64,000 bases of DNA from Odiellus spinosus (Eukaryota; Arthropoda; Arachnida; Opiliones; Phalangiidae): the NCBI GenBank assembly GCA_963920705.1, contig OY987225.1:9815691-9879690 (forward strand), in the 5' to 3' direction. The notes beneath the pieces are model-generated. The model ran no database searches and had not been told where the DNA came from. It saw only the letters and a list, made by a program, of their open reading frames with translations. A program made the position numbers and the translations under genes. This document shows, piece by piece, positions 9,960 through 20,129 of the stretch. Each line of letters starts with the position of its first letter. Positions within the stretch are counted from its first letter, which is position 1.

Positions 9960-10475
9960 TCAGAATTTTCGTATTGGCCGAAGTCGTTTTATGTCGAAAC
10001 GTTGAGAGATTCTTTTATATATCACATCCATTAAATTATTCGTTCGTGTTAGAACAACCAGATCGTCAACGTATACAAGGACTATGGCTTTCTTCGGTAT
10101 ATAGTATACACAGTTTGTCCCTTTTAGTTTCGAGAATTCCAGGTTTTTAAAACTCTTGTCTAATTCTATAAACCACTGTCGTCCACTTTGTGGTAAGCCG
10201 TATAAGTATTTTCTCAATCATAAGCAGTAATCTTAATTCGCGAGTTCAAATCCTGGTATTTGTGTCATAAGGACTTCTGTCTCTAAATCACCATAGGGAT
10301 AGGCGTTCTTCACATCCATGTAACAGTGGGTCCATTCTAATATATTCACAAAAAGTATGATACAAAGTCTTATAATGCTTAAGTTAATTACTGGTGCGAA
10401 GGTTTTCTCGTAATCTACCCCTTCAATTCGGTCATAGCCCTTTGCCACTAGACGTGCTCGATAGCGCGTTATTCT
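9960..10475 (-). pseudogene. copia 1 reverse transcriptase, broken
   Basis: Frame 10448-10233 carries AKGYDRIEGVDYEKTFAPV and HCYMDVKNAYPYGDLE, which is RT motif A with its Asp. Frame 10217-9960 carries LYGLPQSGRQWF and the catalytic YVDD box (VLVYVDDLVVL). The two frames are separated by a short frameshifted stretch. These are standard RVT_2 (copia-type) motifs. The N-terminal RT part (EAMKDE, WIYTVK) lies in the next entry. Confidence 0.85.
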
Positions 10476-11185
10476 TCATTCAGCGTCTGTTTTCACAGTA
10501 TAAATCCAGCGACATCCAGTAATGGTTTTATTTTGGTGTTTCTTTACCAGTGTCATAACTTCTCGTTCTTCAAGAGTTTGAACCTCATCTTTCATCGCCT
10601 CTTGCCATTGCATTGCCTGTTTAGATTTTGTCGCTTCTTGGTACGTTTTCGGTATATCAATATCGCAACAATATACATCGAAGTTTTCTTCAGCTTCCGT
10701 TATGGGTGGTTTTTCTTCTGCGGCTAAGAATGCAGCGATCTTTGCGGCTGAGGCTTTTCTTGAAAACTTGAATAGATCTGGGTTCGGTTGTAGTTTATTT
10801 TTCTTTAGATATTCTTCCATTTCGGGTTTTGAAAATATTCTCTTTCCGTTATTATGTAATAATAAACATCCATTTGACCCCTTGACCTCCCCTCTTGCCT
10901 TGCGACGACCTCTCTTTTCCATCCGACAGGTAGATGGTCAGTTTTCTGTTCCGCTACTGGTTCTTCCACATTAGAATCAGAGTTGGAAAAATCACTGGAC
11001 GAAGCATCAGTAAAAACTTCTTTATCTTCTTCGCTTGATGAGTCAATTGACTCTGTACTGTTTTCCTCATCTTCTATAGATAAATCTAGTTGAAGATGGT
11101 CGTCGCTAGATTTCTTCCTCTGCGGTTTGGTGTTTAACTCTTGTGTCGAAGGTTCTTCTACTATATCATCATCATCATCATCCAT
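10476..11185 (-). pseudogene. copia 1 linker with methyl-CpG-binding-like (MBD) domain, joined to RT N-terminus
   Basis: After the integrase comes an acidic/serine-rich linker (11185-10934; SSSEEDKEVFTDASSSDFS). Next is an MBD-like block at about 10933-10755: LPVGWKREVVARQEG, GQMDVYYY, then in the +1-shifted frame NNGKRIFSKPEMEEYLKK and DLFKFSRK. Then follows the RT start (QAMQWQEAMKDEVQTL, GCRWIYTVKTD). The block follows the MBD pattern (PxGWxRxxxxRxxGxSxGxxDVYY...GKxxxSKxExxxYL) from end to end. The family's first arginine finger (R in VVAR), the Asp and the Tyr (MDVYYY) are present. The second finger, normally the Arg in F-R-S-K, reads Phe. A one-base indel near 10860 splits the domain here. 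In host proteins MBDs bind methylated CpG. An integration-targeting or regulatory role here is inference. Confidence 0.8.
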
Positions 11186-11308
11186 ATAAAAGTTTCTGGG
11201 TCTTGAAGTGCGTTACGGATATGTTTCATTCCTATCTTGTCTTCGTTGAATCTTACATATTGGCTTTCAATTACTTTACTTTCTTCTGGAACCCAAATCC
11301 TATGGCCT

Positions 11309-12154
11309 TTAGTATCTTTTGCATATCCTACTACGATTCCAAGTTTTGCTTTGTCTTTGTTGCGATGGTATATGTACGTATGCTAGGCAACCGATTCGGC
11401 GTAAATGTTTCGCACTTGGTTTTCGGCCCATCCAAATTTCGAGTGGTACTTGATTTCCGAGTTTTGCGTGTCTGGTACGATTTTTAATGAACGTTGCTGC
11501 TACAATTAATTCTGCCCAAAGTTTCATTGGTAATTCAGAATCTTCCATGAAGGCTCGTACCATATTAAGTAGTGTCCGGTTGATTCTTTCAGCCACTCCA
11601 TTCATTGAAGGAGAATACGTGTTCGTTTTTTCGTGTTTAATTCCTTTCTTGGAAAAGTCAAACTGTTTTGAGCAAAACTCCAGACCATTGTCCGTACATA
11701 GTGTCTTGATACTTTGCCCTATTTGTTTTTCATTGAATTCCTTGTACTGCATGAAGCATCCAAAAACATCGCTTTTCTTAGCGATTGGGTAAGCGGTCAA
11801 ATAACGGCTCTTGTCATCTGTGAAAGTTACGAAGTATCGGGCTCCAACCAAGGCTATTTTGGCTGGCCCCCAGACGTCTGCGTGAATTAGTTCTAGAACT
11901 TCTTTACTTCGTATGTCGTTAATCTTCTTATGACCTTGCTTGGTACTTTTAGATAATTGACACGTTTGACAATCATCTAGCGTTCCAGTTAATGGTTGCA
12001 TGCCACAAAACATCTTGTATTTTAGTTCATTTTCGTTTAAATGCCCGAGACGGTAATGGCAGGTTTTTAATTCTTTGCTCGCTTTAGCCTTCGTTGTATA
12101 CGCCTCTGATTTCGTTGAATTTTCATCTTCTGGACCGTCGATTAGTACTAGCAA
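11309..12154 (-). pseudogene. copia 1 GAG-pre-integrase and integrase core
   Basis: 282 open codons. The zinc-binding HHCC module is CHYRLGHLNENELKY...CQTCQLSK. The DDE catalytic triad is ELIHADVWGP, KTLCTDNGLEF and GVAERINRTL. It also contains the copia-type YSPSMNG and KNRTRHAKLG...WMGRKPS. Integrase joins element cDNA to host DNA. The frame breaks after IPSQQRQ, so the C-terminal domain lies in another frame. This is the best-preserved part of the element. Confidence 0.9.
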
Positions 12155-12302
12155 GTCTACTTGATAAAAGTTCTCTTTTGTTAACGGAGCCGGGATAATA
12201 TGCTGTATATTTTGATTTCTCTCTACGTCCAGAGTATCCAGTTTGATCGAGTAAGCGTTCGGAGATTAAATTACGACCCATTCCTGGTGTATAGATTACG
12301 TC

Positions 12303-12521
12303 TCACAACATGAATACGTTTTGCTTGCTATCATTCATACGAATCCATAAATCTCCTCTTCCTTCGACTCGAGATGTACCTTCTCTGACCGTTGCGTTAG
12401 CTTGGCACTTGTGAAATGTGAAAAACCACTCACGTTGATTGCAGAAATGTCTCGCTGCTCCCGAGTCAACTATCCAGTCTTCATAAGCCGTAGTGGTATA
12501 TGCCTGAGGCGTAGAAGGCAT
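12303..12521 (-). pseudogene. copia 1 aspartic protease fragment
   Basis: Contains WIVDSGAARHFCNQREWF, the DSGA catalytic motif with the copia-type H-F/C context. About 72 codons are open and the expected C-terminal part is cut. No gag zinc knuckle precedes it. Confidence 0.8.
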
Positions 12522-12800
12522 CTTTCCCCTTTTTCATGCTCGACTCTTCTTGAGGTTTGTAGAGATATAATAATTTGTCATAAATAAATAAAAAAAACAT
12601 AATTAGCTAATAGGCTAAAGTTCAAGGTTCAGACCTTATCTGTATTGAACTATTTTTAATGTAACCAAGGTATCCTTTGTTGCAACAATATTGGAGTTTA
12701 GTCAGTCTGTTTTTCTCCCTGGTAGAAGCCAGTTGATTTCAATAATGTTAAACTAATAAATAATTTCGTTTTCTAAATTTTTCTTCATTTTTGTTAAATA
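12522..12800. other. Junction between the two copia elements; probable part of LTR of element 2
   Basis: AT-rich with an A/TAAA run near 12580-12595. No coding. The right part should belong to the 5' LTR of copia element 2, since a primer-binding-like site follows at 12811, but its start cannot be fixed. Confidence 0.35.
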
Positions 12801-12810
12801 CACAACAATT

Positions 12811-12826
12811 TTGTAGCAGAGCGTGG
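12811..12826 (+). promoter_or_regulatory. Putative tRNA primer-binding site of copia 2
   Basis: TTGTAGCAGAGCGTGG follows ...CACAACA, a plausible LTR end. It is close to the complement of the 3' end of initiator tRNA-Met (TGGTAGCAGAGGATGG), the usual type of primer for copia elements. Minus-strand DNA synthesis would start here. Confidence 0.45.
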
Positions 12827-12892
12827 TAACGCCATGGATTAAACGATTTATTTTAAACAAATTGTAAATCAACTGTCAACGTGATCGACGCG

Positions 12893-13717
12893 ATGGCAGA
12901 AGGATCAGTGTTTTCACTTGGGCATGTTGCTAAACTAGAACTGAATAGAAATGGTTCTTCGTGATCGTGGATTGTGGGAAATCGTTATGGAACTGGAGTC
13001 TGAACCAAGCAGAGATAATGCATCACCCGTTGAAATCCAACGTTATAAATTGAGTAAGTCCAGAGCTTTTTCAATAATAGTAATGGGAATCAGCGAAGAT
13101 TTAAGAAATATAATTGAGGGAGCTAATACTGCATCCGGTGCCTGGAAAAGTTACAATTGATCTTCGAACCGAAATGAAGGGAACGTATAGCTGTTTTGAG
13201 AAGACAATTTTATACTGCAACCTATCAACCTGGAGAATCAATGCCCTCATTCATTGGTAGATTATCCAGCATGAGACGTCAATTAGAGAATGCGGGGAAG
13301 ATAGTTGATGATAATGAAATGGCGTACCAATTAATAGACTCTTTATCTTCGTCATACGAATCACTGGTGTTAAATATTTATCAATTACCTGATGGGGATT
13401 TTAAACCAGAGAATATAAAGAAACTATTATTGGCTGAATACGGAAGACAAACGATGCGGGAACGAGTAGAGTATCCAGGCGACACATTCTCAGTTCAAGA
13501 CAAAGGCAAAACTCGTTCAATAGAAATGAAAGGAGCGACACATCAGTCCATAACAAATCAGCGAAACTCGTTTTCGGGAACCTGTTTCTACTGCGGGAAA
13601 AAGGAACATCGTAGCGCCGCATGTAGAAGCGGACAGAAACAGTACTCACTACCTCAACCTGCAAAGACCAAGAAGATAATTATGGAGCTTTATTCGCATC
13701 GGCAAGTTACGCTGTGA
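12893..13717 (+). pseudogene. copia 2 gag, broken
   Basis: From ATG 12893 (MAEGSVFSLGH) the frame stops quickly. 12951-13160 then continues in another frame with WEIVMELESEPS and ISEDLRNIIEGANTASGAW, and 13196-13717 in a third with LRRQFYTATYQPGES, the UBN2-type gag core. It ends with one CCHC zinc knuckle, CFYCGKKEHRSAAC (CX2CX4HX4C). Gag forms the virus-like particle and the knuckle binds RNA. A frame change lies near 13150 and a stop near 13170. Confidence 0.85.
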
Positions 13718-14154
13718 CGGTAGAAAATCAATCGATCATCGATTCAGGTTCAACGCACAATTTTTGCACTCAACGGGATTGGTTTCACGACTTCAAACCA
13801 GTATCAAGAAATGTAGCGATTGGCGAAGGACAAACGAAGGCTGAAGGTAGCGGCAACGTATGGCTGGAAATCATATCCGAGAAGTCTACTATGAAGTTTC
13901 TTCTACAAAATGTTATATATACACCGAATATGAGAAAGAACTTGATATCAGTTCGTCTAATGGACCTAGTGGGATACAAAGGTATCTTTCACAATCAAAC
14001 CTTTAACGGGAAATTAGCGTTTCAAGCAAGACTTCAGGGACTACATTATAAAGTCAACGCGAAAGTAATTAACCTGGTGTTGAAATTCCAGAACGAAAAT
14101 ATTCAATCGAATCGTATCCAGCCATACCCAAATCAGCACGTGAAGAAACCTTAA
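13714..14154 (+). pseudogene. copia 2 aspartic protease
   Basis: Overlaps the end of gag by four bases. Contains SIIDSGSTHNFCTQRDWF, the DSG catalytic motif, followed by the copia-typical NVIYTPNMRKNLISV. Protease cuts the polyprotein. The frame ends at 14154 and the integrase continues in another frame. Confidence 0.85.
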
Positions 14155-15000
14155 AAGGTAAATCAACAGAAGCCGCAAGTAAAAGAGATGTCGAAAACCT
14201 GGTGTTATGGCATCGTAGACTAGGCCACACTAACGTAAATGATTTAAAATACATGTCGAATAACGAACTTTTGGTCGGACTCCAGACTACGAAAGGAAGC
14301 TTGGAAACTTGTACAACTTGCAAGTAGGGCAAAAGCACGCAACAAAATCATCAGAAGTTACCGGCAGTAAAAAGTCAAAACGTCATAGACTTCATACATT
14401 TTGACGTTTGGAGACCGTCACCTGTAGCGGCGATTGGAAAAGAACTCTATTACGTATCCTTTATCGATGACTTTAGTCGTTATACAAGAATATTCATAAT
14501 TGCGAAGAAAGACGAAGTATTATCGTGTTTTGACACATATCGAAAGCAAGTCGAACGCCAAACAGGGAGAGTTATTAGGGCAGTACCGATAATGGCATGG
14601 AGTATTGTTCCAGGGAATTTACAAAATATTGCGCGGAGGCTGGAATCAAACACGAACGAAGGAACATCTACTCGCCTTCTATGAACGGAGTTGCTGAGCG
14701 TGTTAACCGAACTCTAGTTGACATAGCCCGTACCTTGATTAACGCGGCAAAATTACTTATACTTATGGGCCGATATCATCAGAACAGCAGTTTAATTTAA
14801 GAACCGTATTAGTCATTCAAAACTCGACGATAAAGTTACTGCAGAACTTTGAATTGGACAAAAAACCAGTAGTTGTCAGTTAAGAAGGTTTGGATGCGTG
14901 GCGTACGTATATATTCCGAAGCCACATCGTCGAAATAAACTGCAATCAAGAGCCAAGCTTGGCATACTTATTGGCTACGCCTCCTCAACCAAAGGATATT
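14155..15000 (+). pseudogene. copia 2 integrase, frameshifted
   Basis: Fragments in different frames give the HHCC module (LWHRRLGHTNVNDLKY, ETCTTCK then a stop), the first catalytic Asp (IHFDVWRPS), and at 14597-14800 the last part with the catalytic Glu (YSPSMNGVAERVNRTL). A stretch resembling GCVAYVYIPKP...LGILIGYAS follows, and the coding is then interrupted by an insertion at 15001. Confidence 0.8.
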
Positions 15001-15441
15001 CCCCCTCCCCCACCTGTCCGTGCGCAGGGTGGGGGTAGTGTTCCATCCTTGTCGTGGTGGGGGGGCCCGAGTTCTAGGATCCGTCCTAGTTCCGCGAATT
15101 GGAACACGGCCTACTCGCGGGTGCCGAGCTTACCCCCGGCAGCTCCCTCTGCCTTTGAGTCGGTCTTCTTGGGCTACGGATACATTACTGGGGCCTTATG
15201 GCACTGCTGTGTGGGTTCTGGTCGCCAAGCCATATACCTTTCCTTCTGCTACCTTAGCCTCACCACGTGTGTGCGGGAGCACTGGTCTGGGGTTCTTCGG
15301 TTCCCGCTCTTTGGCCTTGCTTCCCGTTCCGGGCGTGGTTTCGCGTGCGGCACTTAAGTGGACAAATAATGCAGTCGCACGGATTGGCGGGGGTGTAGTG
15401 TACTAGTTTACGGAGCACCCCCTTAACAATCAAAACTGATG
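15001..15441. mobile_element. 441-bp G+C-rich insertion with 14-bp target-site duplication
   Basis: The copia reading frame is interrupted at 15000 and resumes at 15456. AACCAAAGGATATT occurs just before (14987-15000) and just after (15442-15455) the insert, an exact 14-bp target-site duplication of the length left by non-LTR retrotransposition. The insert is far richer in G+C than its host, begins with a C-rich run and ends ...AATCAAAACTGATG. It has no recognised protein or A/B boxes. Probably a 5'-truncated LINE tail or a SINE of unknown family; orientation not settled. Confidence 0.7.
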
Positions 15442-15905
15442 AACCAAAGGATATTGCATATGGTGCCCAGATACGAGGAGGATTATCGACACGAAACACG
15501 TCACATTTAACGAGGACCGACTGGGAAGTGAAGAAATATCCTCGCCACAAAAGCGGGATGAGCAAGTCTTGTATATTTGGCCTAGCGAAGATGAGTTGGT
15601 ATCCCCAAGAAAGACAGTAATACGGGGAAGAAATCAGAAATCTGAAGAATCAGATAGTCACGATAGTCAAGACAGTAGTCTTTCAGATAACGAACGAGAT
15701 ATTAGGCTGGACAGTTCTTCCGAGGTTCAAGAAGCGTCAGACAATCTGGATGAGTCATATAGTCAAGAAGTATCAGATAATCAAGATCAAGCTGACTTAG
15801 CTTAAGCTCAGAGACGACCCGAAAAATATTCTTTGCCACCAGGATGGGAGAAGAAAATTAATATTAGACAAAAGGGAGCGTCTAAAGGCAATATAGATAT
15901 TTAAT
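15442..15905 (+). pseudogene. copia 2 integrase C-terminus, acidic linker and start of MBD-like domain
   Basis: After the insertion the frame resumes with CIWCPDTRRIIDTKHVTFNE, the usual copia integrase tail. A Ser/Asp/Glu-rich linker follows (15569-15805; SHDSQDSSLSDNERD) and a stop. Then LPPGWEKKINIRQKGASKGN and IDI come just before a stop at about 15904. This is the beginning of an MBD at the same place as in copia 1. The rest of the domain and the whole RT/RNase H are gone. Confidence 0.75.
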
Positions 15906-15929
15906 ACTTTGTCCGACGGGTGAACGCTT

Positions 15930-17275
15930 GGCTCCGTCAACTTGGCCCCGCCTTCCGCTAAAATCCAAATTTGCATAGCCAGCCAATTTGCTCCCTTTTT
16001 GCTCCACAATGCTCCGTTAATATTAAAATTCGCTCCGCCGCCGTTAAGTCGTTCATTTGATTTTAATTGGGGGGGGGGCAAGATAACATTTCGCCCCCCC
16101 CCCCCACCGTGCTAAAAGCCCCTCGTGACCGGCCCATCCGATTGACTCCCTATTGCTCTATTATGCACCACAAAAACCCAATTTTGCTCTCCCCCCTGAA
16201 CAGAGATAATTAAATAATAGTCGGGGGGGGGGGCAAGTTAACGTTTGCCCCCACAGTCCACTGACCCCCATCAAATTTTAAATAGAGTTTCTCGCTGTAA
16301 TGCTCTAATAATTCCACCCATTATACTAATTTGCGCCATACGCGTTAGTGAGTTAATTACGATTTAATTCGGGGGCCAAAGTAACAATTTGCCCCCCACT
16401 TGCCACTATTAACGCGAAATTCGGTATTCATTAAGTTTATATAATGCTCCGTTGTTTCCACTTATCGAACATATTTGCACCATTAATACTTTTAATTGGC
16501 GGGGCCAAAATAACGGTCAGCCCCCCCAAACTTCGGCGTAGCGAAAAACCGAAATGCCCATTATGTTGGCCTCTTTTTGCTCCACCAGAAATTTTAATTA
16601 TTTTAATTTGCTCCATTCTCATTTAATAATTATTTAACTTTTGATTGGTGGGGCCAAAATAACGTTCAGCCCCCCCAAACTTTGGCGTAGCGAAAAACCG
16701 AAATGCCCATTATTTTGGACTCATTTTGCTCCACCAGAAATTTTAATTATTTTAATTTGCTCCATTCTCATTTAATAATTATTTAACTTTTAATTGGCGG
16801 GGCCAAAATAACGTTCAGCCCCCCAAACTTCGGCGTAGCGAAAAACCGAAATGCCCATTATTTTGGCCTCATTTTGCTCCACCAGAAATTATAAGTATTT
16901 TAATTTGCTCCATTCTCATTTAATAATTATTTAACTTTTAATTGGCGGGGCCAAAATAACGTTCAGCCCCCCAAACTTCGGCGTAGCGAAAAACCGAAAT
17001 GCCCATTATTTTGGCCTCATTTTGCTCCACCAGAAGTTAAAAGTATTTTAATTTGCTCCATACTCACTCCATAATTATTTAACTTTTTAGTGGCGGGGCC
17101 AAAATAACGTTCAGCCCCACCAAACTTTGGCGTAGCGAAAAACCGAAATGCCCATTATTTTGGCCTCATTATGCTCCACCAGAAATTTTAAGTATTTTAA
17201 TTTGCTAAATACTCACTCCATAATTATTCAAATTTTAATTGGAGGAGCATGACTAATATTTCAAAATGTTCAGGG
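15930..17275. repeat. Left terminal inverted repeat
   Basis: Reverse complement of 31440-32188. Shared landmarks include CGGCGGCGGAGCGAATTTTA, the phrase around GGGGGGAGAGCAAAATTGGG and the CGCCGAAGTTTG-type block. It is longer than the right repeat because it contains five tandem units. Confidence 0.85.
16490..17245. repeat. Five tandem 148-149-bp units inside the left TIR
   Basis: GGGGCCAAAATAACG recurs at 16501, 16650, 16799, 16947 and 17095. Each unit also has AACTTCGGCGTAGCGAAAAA and TTTTGCTCCACCAGAA. The right TIR has only about one and a half units. Confidence 0.9.
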
Positions 17276-17319
17276 CTTTAAAAATAAGGGTTTCTGGAAA
17301 ATGTCGAGTATTATGCTTC

Positions 17320-18690
17320 ATTATAAAGTAAGCTGGACCACGTACCGTTCATGTAAAGCAAGCGTATTTCTAGTACATACAAATATCGCACTAGAGCCCA
17401 GTTTGTAATGGTACAAGGTGAACCTGTTACTCGCAGGAGGCAAAATCGCGTATTTTATCAACCCCAGGTTGGGGACCCTCTTTCAAGTACTTTTTATAAA
17501 AAAAAGTGAAATTCTTCTCTAGTATAAATTGACAGCGCTCGAAAAATGAGACTACCTATATCTCTAAACATACAATTCATAGTGATAGCGTAAAGAGTAG
17601 ATTTATACGCGCTGCCAAATTAAGGTGAACTACGGAGAGTCAACCAGTATATGCCTTGAAACTTGATAGTTAGCACGCCTAAAGCCTTCTTCACACGATG
17701 CGATTTTTAACTGTTCGATTGCTAAGCTCTATTCGTCCTTGTGTGTTTTTGCTATTTGGTGAAAATTATACTAGCAAAGTCTGTATAAGCACAAACCGTT
17801 TATATACAGGACAAGAATTCGCTAGCCTTCTAGAATACAAAATATTGTTCTCCTCACATCAGTCCTTAAAGCGCGAGGAAAAAAATCGCACAAGGTCGTT
17901 CTTTCAGTTTTTCCCCTTCCGTCCACGTGATCAGCGAAAATTCCTACTATTTTCTAAGCGAGGGGGGTGCTAGTTTACAATAGCCTTTCAATTCTAGGTA
18001 GCCAACCGAAGTTTGCAGCGCGTACAATCCTACGCTATCCGTTAACTCTATATATACATTTATAGAGATATTGAGAGCCTCGTTTTAGGCGTGCTGACTA
18101 TCACGTTTGAAGGCCATATGCTGGTTGACCTCTCCGTAGTTCACCTTAATTTGGCAGCTTGTATAAACCTATTTTTTCCGCTTTCTCTATGAACAGTTAT
18201 TATCATTAAAGTTTCCTTCGTCCCACCCTTGAAAAACAGCAACATCTCCCATTAAAGGGGGTGCTTCTTAACGGCTCTTTTTGTTAGTTTCCAGGTTGGT
18301 AAAAGTATAGAAAATCCTATACTTTGATCCAACCTTGAAAAACGGGAACATCTCCCCTTAATGCAGGTGGTTTTTAACGGCTCTTTTAGCAATTTCAATG
18401 GTTATTTTATAATACCATCTATTGTTTGCTTAGAGATAGGTAGTCTCAGTTTTTGAGCGCTGACAAGTTAAACTAGTAAAGAATTTTTCTTTTATTTATA
18501 CAAATACTGAAACAGGTCCCCAACCTCGTGTTGAGTGTTGACACTAATATACGCGATTTTGCCACCTGCGAGTAAAAGGATGATATTGTACCATTACAAG
18601 CTGGGATCTAGATAATTTTTATATGCAGTTTGAAAAACGCTTGCTTTTCTCGTCATGTATACGAACGGTGCGTACGTGGAATAAGAAAAT
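17320..18690. mobile_element. Fold-back/MITE hairpin of about 1.4 kb
   Basis: 17330-17690 pairs with 18060-18685 in inverted orientation. Landmarks are CTACGGAGAG near 17633 with CTCTCCGTAG near 18131, AGACTACCTATATCTC near 17548 with GAGATAGGTAGTCTC near 18432, AATGGTACAAG near 17407 with TTGTACCATT near 18586, and CCACGTACCG near 17338 with CGGT..GTACGTGG near 18665. The middle (about 17700-18050) is unpaired and has no gene. Arms are diverged. Confidence 0.7.
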
Positions 18691-20129
18691 ACTCGTGATC
18701 GCGCTTTACTTTGAAAATTGAGGTTACGCGGTGCCAAAGATGTGGTGAAAGACAATCGAATTCGTATGTTTTTGGTTTCCCAGCTTCAGAACGGATTAGT
18801 TCAAATTTCAGAACTCCTAGCCTTTCTCTCTGCTTCAGTTTGCACTCACAAATAGTTGGCAACTTTGGGAGGAACGGCTTTTACCCCCTTTAGTGAAAAC
18901 TATGTATAGTTCCCTACTAAATCGTTCACATTTTTCATCAGTAGTTAGCCCTGTTTCTTTTTAAGGGAACCTTTCCGAAAACGTATCGGCCATTATTAGC
19001 AAAAACATTTAACAGTTAGATCATTCTTGGTTTTATAACATCAAATTGCCACAATGATTGCAAAACCAAACTTTGCGGAAACCCGGGGACTTTCAGTAAA
19101 TCGTAGTTTTAATTAAAATGTATTAAGAATGGCCAGGAGGCGGCCATTAGGCTCATATATGGCGCGATAGCATTACGTGTCAGCCTAATGGCGCCATGGA
19201 ACCTACCTATAGTTCTTATATCATATGTGTTCTAGGCTAAACCAATTCGCTTTGAGCATGAATCATTTAAAGGGAAAAGTATTGGTGGGAGTTTCACATC
19301 TCAATAGCGACACGGTTTATTTAGGAAGGTTATGCAAACGAACAGGAAGTGGAAGAAAATGCGTTTAAGGGCTGACGTCAGTAAAAAGTGTCACGTGATC
19401 CCTAACAGCCAAGGGCATAACCACCTGATACTTTCCACTGACGTCAGCCCACAAACACCGCCATTTTCATCCGTTTCCGCCCTCGTCCGTGTAATCTTCC
19501 ATTCTTCCTAAATAAACCCCGATTAGCTAGAAGAAGGCAAACCGTAAAATAGAAACAGTTTCTAAGGGGAAATGTACCTTTTTTTCAAGGTTGGGAACAA
19601 GTTATTTTATATTATCATCTATTATATGTTGATCGAACCTCTTTCTTCGTTCGGGCCAAAAAGTGATTTTTCTGATGTTTGTGAGGTAAACCTCTTTTGT
19701 TTCTACCCTAATGTCGCTGGTCAGTATTGTCGAACAGTCGAGGTTGGAGAATGAGTTTGCAGGTGTTTTTGAGCCTTTCTACTTTTTCGCGAGGGTTAAT
19801 TGACCAGCCAGGGGTGTAATGCACATTCTCAAATATTATTTTGAAATAAAAATGTTAATGACAGGAGTAAATCAGAAGTTGTAGTTTAAAGGTTAAGCCT
19901 TTATAAAAATGTGTTACATACCCTCCACGTAACCTTTTAATATGGGGCAGATAACTAATATACATCTGTGTATATATGAATTCCTTAGAACAAGCTTAGA
20001 TTATTATTATTATTATTGACTTCCCTTCACACTCAATTTGAACGCCTTTAAAACGAGTTATAGGGGGGGGGGGTTTCTTCTAAACGCCATACATGAGCAC
20101 AAATAATTAATTTCCAACTTTTCTAGAAT
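18691..20129. other. Upstream region of the transposase gene, with two small inverted repeats
   Basis: No coding seen. A short inverted repeat lies at 19135-19200 (GGCGGCCATTAGGCT / AGCCTAATGGCGCC). A hairpin element at 19314-19518 is listed separately. Confidence 0.5.
19314..19518. mobile_element. 205-bp MITE-like hairpin
   Basis: GTTTATTTAGGAAG at the left end is answered by CTTCCTAAATAAAC at the right end. Inside, GGGCTGACGTCAGT...ACTTT is repeated inverted as AAAGT..ACTGACGTCAGCCC. Arms are about 85-95 bp with a short loop. Confidence 0.75.

Larger units (their letters stand above)
8090..12521 (-). mobile_element. Ty1/copia retrotransposon 1, degraded, gag missing
   Basis: On the minus strand the order is protease (12521-12303), integrase (12154-11309), acidic linker plus MBD-like domain, reverse transcriptase, RNase H (to 8568) and a polypurine tract. 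PR-IN-RT-RH order defines Ty1/copia. There is no gag or 5' LTR: upstream of the protease comes an AT-rich stretch and then the oppositely oriented copia element 2. Frames are broken in several places, so the copy is inactive. Confidence 0.85.
12801..15905 (+). mobile_element. Ty1/copia retrotransposon 2, truncated before RT
   Basis: The order is primer site, gag, protease, integrase (with a 441-bp insertion), acidic linker and MBD start. It then stops abruptly at about 15905 where other sequence begins. Head-to-head with copia 1. The two are related but clearly different in sequence, so this is not a simple inversion of one element. Multiple frameshifts and stops are present. Confidence 0.85.

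Noticed and set aside
14890..15406. Two frames of 128 and 155 codons across the 441-bp insertion
   Set aside because: They span an insertion boundary or lie in G+C-rich non-coding sequence, and no known motif was seen.
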